The notes under the pieces are model-generated. The model was not told where the DNA came from, did not search any database, and saw only the letters and a list, made by a program, of their open reading frames with translations. A stretch of DNA of 64,000 nt from Protonemura montana (Eukaryota > Arthropoda > Insecta > Plecoptera > Nemouridae), in contig OX387603.1 of the NCBI GenBank assembly GCA_947568835.1, forward strand, positions 25,196,651-25,260,650, read 5' to 3'. Position 1 is the first letter of the stretch. Every line of letters starts with the position of its first letter. Position numbers and translations under genes: made by a program. Positions 55,301 to 64,000 of the stretch are shown here, in pieces.

Positions 55301-55670
55301 TAAACTGAGTTAAAATTAAGTTTAGCTCAATGCTGATGAAATAGGGCATGATCGGGTGATTGATTACCCAAAGTTCTTTTCTTCAATGCAATTCAAACAA
55401 AACAAATTGTATTCCACTATTTTTGAAGTTGGGCCAAATTGTATGTGCTGTTTTAAAATATAGAATATAATTTTAATGAACAAGCAGCTATCATTTTGAG
55501 CAGTTTACTTGCTGCTATATTAGACCGTTTTGTGTGTGTGTTTCCAGATAATGCAGACTCCGGGACTGTGGGAGAGGATGGATCCACTGGGTGGTGGAAT
55601 CCAGGTTTCTGCTGGCGGGGAATCGGCTTCAATCGGCAGCTGCGCGGGCTGGCATTGCTCGCTAGCCTAG
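52346..55670 (+). CDS. Rab18: Rab18 small GTPase
   Basis: Rab-family GTPase of the ER and lipid droplets. Exons 52346-52416, 52527-52644, 53073-53264, 53964-54089 and 55548-55670; 209 residues (human 206). The G-motifs are complete: P-loop GESGVGKSS (split across exons 1-2), the Rab18-typical [11 protein letters not shown] and TIGVDF effector region, [13 protein letters not shown] and [22 protein letters not shown] and QCAFEELV are nearly identical to human Rab18. The C-terminus [10 protein letters not shown] ends in a CaaX box (CSLA) with a second cysteine five residues earlier, like human CGGYCSVL, so it should be prenylated. A polyadenylation signal may be AATAAA at 56172-56177. Intron 3 contains a LINE fossil; intron 4 contains a tRNA-type SINE. 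Confidence 0.96.
52888..52990 (-). repeat. dispersed repeat, tRNA-like, copy 1
   Basis: Related by eye to 61835-61920 (AGCCCCC, GATGAACnAC, GGC, AACTSRGCRCCTG, GCAGAGC in the same order). The minus strand has a box-B-like GAGTTTAAATT, which suggests a tRNA-derived SINE. It sits in Rab18 intron 2. Confidence 0.4.
53470..53850 (-). mobile_element. LINE 3' end fossil (CR1/Jockey-like)
   Basis: On the minus strand the translation reads [14 protein letters not shown], then LQNFLL and [10 protein letters not shown], the usual closing segment of a non-LTR retrotransposon ORF2 polymerase. It is followed by a tail with ATACAAATACAAATG short repeats at the 3' end (about 53490-53520). Old and 5'-truncated, inside Rab18 intron 3. 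Confidence 0.65.
54285..54372 (-). mobile_element. tRNA-derived SINE fragment
   Basis: The reverse complement has AAGAGCAACGCC (anticodon-arm side), GGTAGAGATCGGGTCTCAAGTCC (box-B-like) and GTTAGGCACC. It matches the copy at 32470-32600 over the same order of blocks. Within Rab18 intron 4. Confidence 0.55.
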
Positions 55671-56497
55671 TGATGAAGCAAACTAACAAGGCTTGTGCGA
55701 TCTACTCTAGAATATAATTCCTGTACCAACTGTAATATTATCGAAAACTTTACCTGCCTAAATGCATTTATCTTTTAAACACTAAGGATTTATTTTCTTC
55801 CTCCGCTCCTTGAAGAAGAAAAAGCTGGATGGTGCTTGCTAACATTGCGTTCCGAAACTTACTTCCGGATTTACCAGAATCCCAACTCCAAGTAGTAGTT
55901 ATTAGTTATCTGTGATAGTTGAAGCAATGTGAAGTTGCAAAGTTTGCAATGCAAGGGTATTTTATTATTAGGAACACGACTAACCTCTCAAAAATTGTAA
56001 TGGATTCTGTGTGTGTTGTGAATTCCTATCCCGGCCACGAGTTATAGTCCAGTCTTTTACAATATTTGCAACTCTTCTCACCACAGAAACTTTGAATTTC
56101 ACTGCATGTGATCGGAATTCGCCGTAGTAATTTTTTTAGCCCCCAATTTATCTAAAAGTTTTGTCCTGTAAAATAAAATTTATTTTAAATAAATTTAACA
56201 GTTTTCAGTCTTTTGTTTTATTTTTCAATATTTTTATTTTATTTTTCAATATTTTTTTGCTATTTTTAAAAGCTTTAATTGGTTGCCATGAGTAACGGAT
56301 GAGGGTCGTTCCGTTTGTGACATTTTACACATTCATTGAGTTATGAAATACAGGTGTTTTTGATAAAGCTTTGTCGACAAGCAACAAGTCAGAAAGTGTC
56401 AGGCAAAGTTTTTTTTAGATTCCAAAAAGCAGTGATATTTGTGATCAAACTGCATGTGTTTTGAACCATATGTTAAAGCAACATTCTTCAAATAATC
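55671..56497. other. Rab18 3' region and PSMB1 5' flank
   Basis: AT-rich, with no further gene. It contains AAAATAAAATTTATTTTAAATAAATTT-like sequence at about 56169 with possible Rab18 polyadenylation signals, and a full X-box (56282-56296) about 200 bases before the PSMB1 start. Confidence 0.5.
56282..56296. promoter_or_regulatory. RFX X-box upstream of PSMB1
   Basis: GTTGCC ATG AGTAAC fits the RFX X-box consensus (GTNRCC, 1-3 bases, RGYAAC) in both half-sites, 202 bases before the start codon of the proteasome gene. Confidence 0.55.
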
Positions 56498-58764
56498 ATG
56501 TCTGTTAATTTCGATCCGGACGATTTCAATGGAGAATTGGGGTAAGCTTACGTTTGATTCATTCTTGTGTCCCCCTCAAACATTATTCTTCCTTATTATA
56601 ATCTGATTTTTTTACATTCATTTTTTAATCTTCTCTCTAATATTTGGTACATAAGGCAAAAAATTGCAGTCTTGCCATAGATTTCACCTAAACTGCTTTA
56701 ATGAATTCCCTCCCCTATTATTCCAGTTCTTATTTCTCTATTTTGACTATGTTTTAGCCTGTCAATCTCTGCACATACTCTCCTTATTTCTTTGATATAT
56801 AACCATTTTGTTAAAAAATTATCTCAAGTATTTAATTTCTCCTGCATAGTGTTCCCTTTCCGTTAATCTAGCTGAGCTAGTTGCAAGTGTGTCTGACTAG
56901 AATTGTGACATGAATCTTCATGCAAGGCCCTTTTTGCATCTGTTTTATTTCTATAGTCTGTGCTTCCTAAATGAGCCATCTTTTCTTCTTAATACCAAAA
57001 ATATCAAGAGAGGCTAAGCATCTGTCCTATCATGTTGTCTATTCATGTGTTCTTAACATGTATCTAAATTTTACCTCCCATGTTGCCAAACCAAAAATTT
57101 CTGTCTACATATCTAAAGAAACACTCCTGTTTCAGTTCTGCACTATTCAACGATTTTTCATAAAGATATTTGCTAATGCTGGAGATAAAGAAGACCCCAT
57201 TGTTAATCCTTTTTAAATAATTGCACTTTAAACATTTCTCTATTTAATTTATTTAAGTTATTGGGAACCTGAACTTCCTACTATTTGTCTTAAAATTCCT
57301 ATCGTTTCATTCAACTGAATGTTACTGAAGGGTCCTATGACATCTAAACTATAAATTGACATTTTTTAATTTTGATAAAAAACTTGAAAATTCTTCATAC
57401 CTGATTTAACCTTACATACAACTCTTAAAACCTCCCCTATGGTTCTAGCTACATTATGAGCTGGTTGGTATCACTGCAGTTCCTTCCCCCTCCGGGCTTC
57501 TCTTTTATTCACCTCTAACAGTTTCCACCAAAGATACAATTATAATAACCTTGTAATAACCACTGTGTTATTGCCTGCTAGCCTGAGAGAAATTGACTTT
57601 GGAAAGATTACATCATTTATTGTAAGGAGAGTTTTCCTGTATGGAAGAGTTTTTAAATGATTAACATGTGTTTTCATTATAAACGATGATGTAGGACTAC
57701 ATGTAAATTATGGATGGAAAATAAATAAATAATTACAAAAATAACCCCTTGCCTTCAGGAGTGTGGTTGCGATCGCAGGCGAGGACTACGCCGTTATCGG
57801 TGGCGACACGCGTCACGCCAAGTATTTTACGTTAGTGTCGCGCGACCAAACAAAATTGTTTCCCATGGGGGAACGTGCCGTCCTAGGCGCGGTTGGCGTG
57901 CGCACCGATGTCCTTGGAATTGCCCGCGATGCCAGGGCAGAGATGATCAACTACGAGATCAGCCAGGGGCAACAGCTGAAAATGAGCGCTATGGGGAACA
58001 TGCTCGGCATGATGATAAGCAAGCGCGTGGAAACCCTAAGTTATGCAGCGTTGTCTGTATTGGCCGGCCTTGATGAAGACGAAGGTCGTGTCTTAGTGTA
58101 CGACCCTTTCGGACGCTGCCTGATGTCCTCGTACATCGCTGTCGGATCAGCGGCTCAAGTCATTCAAGTCATCCTCAACAGCCAGGTCAGTCTTAGTGCT
58201 GCTAGCGATATGAGGGTGGAACGGCTTGTTGCAGTTAGTTGCAGTACAGTTCAAAACGTTCACCGTGATTGACACACGATCGAATGTCTACAAGGGTTTG
58301 AATGGACATTTTGAAAACTGTGCATGCGCTAGTTTCTCTCTTGCGCGTTCGCAGGAATGGCCTCGTGAAGCCGACAGGTAAAATTTCCCATGAGCTCATC
58401 TGAAGTCGCTTAGGAAAACAGCCTCGTTAATGCGTTTTTCAACAAATCAATCCTGGTAGGCTGCTCGGCTGCACCAAATTAAACATCAGTCTCTCAACCT
58501 AGCTTTACAAGCTACCTTCTAAGCTACTGTCGGTAACCTAGTTGTAAGCCCTGTGTTGGTGCGACTCTCCAGATCAACGCTGGAGGTGTACTTGGGCTGC
58601 TGAACACCACAACGTCACTGCCGTTGAAGTCGGCAGTGAACCTTATGCGGGATGTGTTTGGCGTGGCAAGCGAACGCGATGTCTATACCGGGGACACTCT
58701 GCAAATCAGCGTCATCACCCAAGGAGGCATTAAGCAGACCAGCTACCCGTTGCGTGCGGACTAA
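56498..58764 (+). CDS. PSMB1: proteasome subunit beta type-1 (beta6)
   Basis: Non-catalytic beta subunit of the 20S core proteasome. Exons 56498-56541, 57759-58185 and 58573-58764; 220 residues (human 245). Exon 1 encodes only MSVNFDPDDFNGELG; the phase-2 junction then gives GSVVAIAGEDYAVIGGDTR, which aligns with [20 protein letters not shown] of human PSMB1. Later landmarks are AGLDEDEGRVLVYDPFG (for GGLDEEGKGAVYSFDPVG) and [20 protein letters not shown] (for [21 protein letters not shown]). There is no catalytic Thr1 as expected. The N-terminal pro-segment is shorter than usual, and the middle (VRTDVLGIARDARAEMIN) is more diverged than in most orthologues. A polyadenylation signal AATAAA is at 58844-58849. 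Intron 1 contains a Penelope-like fossil on the other strand. Confidence 0.93.
56950..57540 (-). mobile_element. Penelope-like or related reverse transcriptase fossil
   Basis: The minus strand shows, in order, the reverse transcriptase blocks SLDVIGPFSNIQLNETI (57300-57360, motif A style), MGSSLSPALANIFM (57158-57204, motif B style) and FFRYVD (57099-57121, motif C). The blocks are typical of Penelope-like elements, although other retroelements share the folds. The copy is clearly broken, with several frame interruptions, and is inside PSMB1 intron 1. No end repeats were identified. Confidence 0.65.
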
Positions 58765-59822
58765 CACCCCCTCCCCTCTCACACCCCACCTTGTTGTTCT
58801 GTAGAGTTAGGTTATCAAAATATAATAGAAATTAAAGATAAGAAATAAAATTAAGGAATAATTACTCAAAAAATGGAACGTGCGTGTACTTTCTTTGGAT
58901 GAAATGTGCTGGTATAAAATGCTTGTGCGCACTTGTGAATGTGATGCTTGACATTCATCAACATACTCTTCTAAGCAACTAATACATGTGTATTTTACGC
59001 AAATCAAATCTATATGGTGTTCCCTGATCACCATGTTTGTACTGTCTTAAGTCAAGAAAAAAAAACAATTAAGCCCTTCAACCAGTTAGGCCATCCACTC
59101 AGAAAACCGCTTGCTTCTTGCTTCCTCGGCCTGGGATGGTATCCAGATTGTCTCCTTTGCCTCGTCAAGTTCTCATTTCCGGCACGGTGAAGGGAAAACT
59201 GATTGCCCCCCACGCTGTGCATCCCTTCAACAGCATTCCCATGCACAGGGGGCATTGAACCTTAACGGAGCTAATCGTCGTTCAAGTAAATGATCCCTAC
59301 CTATTGCTTCTTTGCTGGTGTCGTTAGCCCAGTCTGCGCGAGGCAACCAATGGGAACGTAAGTCGGCATTTTAAAACTAAACAACAAACAACTATTTCGT
59401 CAATCTTACTGGAAGCCAACTTGAGCCAATAAATCCAGTAAGTTTTCCAGTGCGATCATTGTGGTTGTTCGAAATTTTGTAGGTTTCCGGTAGCCAGTTG
59501 TTTGGATCCGCGGTAGGCTGGATCAGCGGTCGTATGCTGTTTTTTAGTATTTTCCCGGTTGCTCTGATTTGTAAGGCGCGGTCTACGATAATTTGAATCA
59601 CATGCACGTCTCCGCTCGAGGGGGCGTGGCGTGCTCATTTGACGTTTCCCCACGTTCGACTCCGACGTCCTTGTTCGACCTCTGCGAGTCAAGTTTGTCA
59701 AAGCTTTTCAGTGTGGTGTTAGTCGTGAGGTCTGGAAGAAGTATAATAAGTGACAGTCAGTAGCCTTTGGCTTGTATTCGTGTGTCGGTTTTCCAGTGTG
59801 TTAGAGCAAACTCGCAGCCGCA
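58765..59822. other. PSMB1 3' flank and TPI 5' flank
   Basis: AT-rich at first, with no gene seen. From about 59590 it becomes GC-richer and has a CpG cluster; TATAATA (59742) and TCAGT (59757) are possible core-promoter words, but their spacing is not canonical. The TPI start is at 59823. Confidence 0.45.
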
Positions 59823-63154
<3,332 letters not shown>

Positions 63155-63347
63155 ACCTGTCATCACTGCGGCCACTAGTTGCCCTGGGCAGCCACGGAGA
63201 GATGGAATAGCTGAAGTCGACGGGATCGACGGTGCATACTTGTTGGATTTATCAATGTTAAAATGTCTATGTTTTGCTGTTTAGATAGTCTGAATGTCTT
63301 TGCTAGACAGAGAGCTGTGCAGGATACGGTTACATGCGTGTGGTGCC

Positions 63348-63353
63348 AATAAA
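63348..63353 (+). terminator. TPI polyadenylation signal
   Basis: AATAAA 194 bases after the TPI stop codon. Confidence 0.7.
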
Positions 63354-63382
63354 ATAATGCAGTGCTGTTAGTTCATTGCCAA

Positions 63383-63388
63383 TTTATT
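63383..63388 (-). terminator. Cdc42 polyadenylation signal
   Basis: Reverse-complement AATAAA (TTTATT on +), about 200 bases past the Cdc42 stop and only 30 bases from the TPI signal on the other strand. Confidence 0.6.
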
Positions 63389-63586
63389 TGTGTGAATATA
63401 ATAATTAGAGTAATTGTAGTACAATATAATAATTAGCGTATAGGTAGTAGAGTAGTCTGAGTAGGTCGGCCATGGCTGCGCATGCGGTTAGTTGGCTGGC
63501 TACTCGACATGCGATGTGACGTATGTACATCCCGTTCCCGGCGAGCGAATCCTGGGCCCTGTTTGGCCGGTCGATTGGCCAGACTC

Positions 63587-64000
<414 letters not shown>

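Overview
The window is animal nuclear DNA. It carries intron-rich, ordinary GT-AG protein-coding genes with GC-rich exons, retroposon debris and AT-rich introns. The proteins are protostome-like, and I infer an arthropod (low confidence below that rank). No bacterial-style operon, CRISPR array, rRNA operon or intact tRNA gene is visible.

Layout, left to right. (1) 3.2-41.0 kb, + strand: an 18-exon synaptic-type RasGAP gene (DAB2IP/SYNGAP1/RASAL2 family, Drosophila raskol). Its first ~28 kb is mostly intron, unusually GC- and CpG-rich. That part holds two further candidate first exons, a candidate recursive splice site, many RFX X-box-like palindromes, many copies of a GGCCGTG word, and several short-repeat families including 5S rRNA-derived SINE-like elements. 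Its last 9 kb is compact and holds the C2, GAP and coiled-coil exons. (2) 43.6-50.1 kb, + strand: a seven-exon SLC7A14-type cationic amino acid transporter relative. (3) 51.1-51.8 kb, - strand: a small three-exon AT-hook (HMGA-like) protein, head-to-head with (4) Rab18 at 52.3-55.7 kb, + strand. (5) 56.5-58.8 kb, + strand: proteasome subunit beta type-1 (beta6). (6) 59.8-63.2 kb, + strand: triosephosphate isomerase. (7) 63.59-63.68 kb, - strand: the last coding exon of Cdc42, convergent with TPI; the rest of that gene lies beyond the right edge.

The genes do not form one pathway. Two are signalling genes (RasGAP, Cdc42), two act in membrane traffic or lysosomal transport (Rab18, SLC7A14), and the others are housekeeping or chromatin genes. 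All exon joins were assembled by hand from reading frame, splice consensus and family similarity; phases agree across every join reported. The most interesting signals are the ratchet-point-like site in the exact reading-frame context of a 90-nt symmetric exon, and the motif-dense 5' domain of the RasGAP gene. I found no clearly new multi-gene system.
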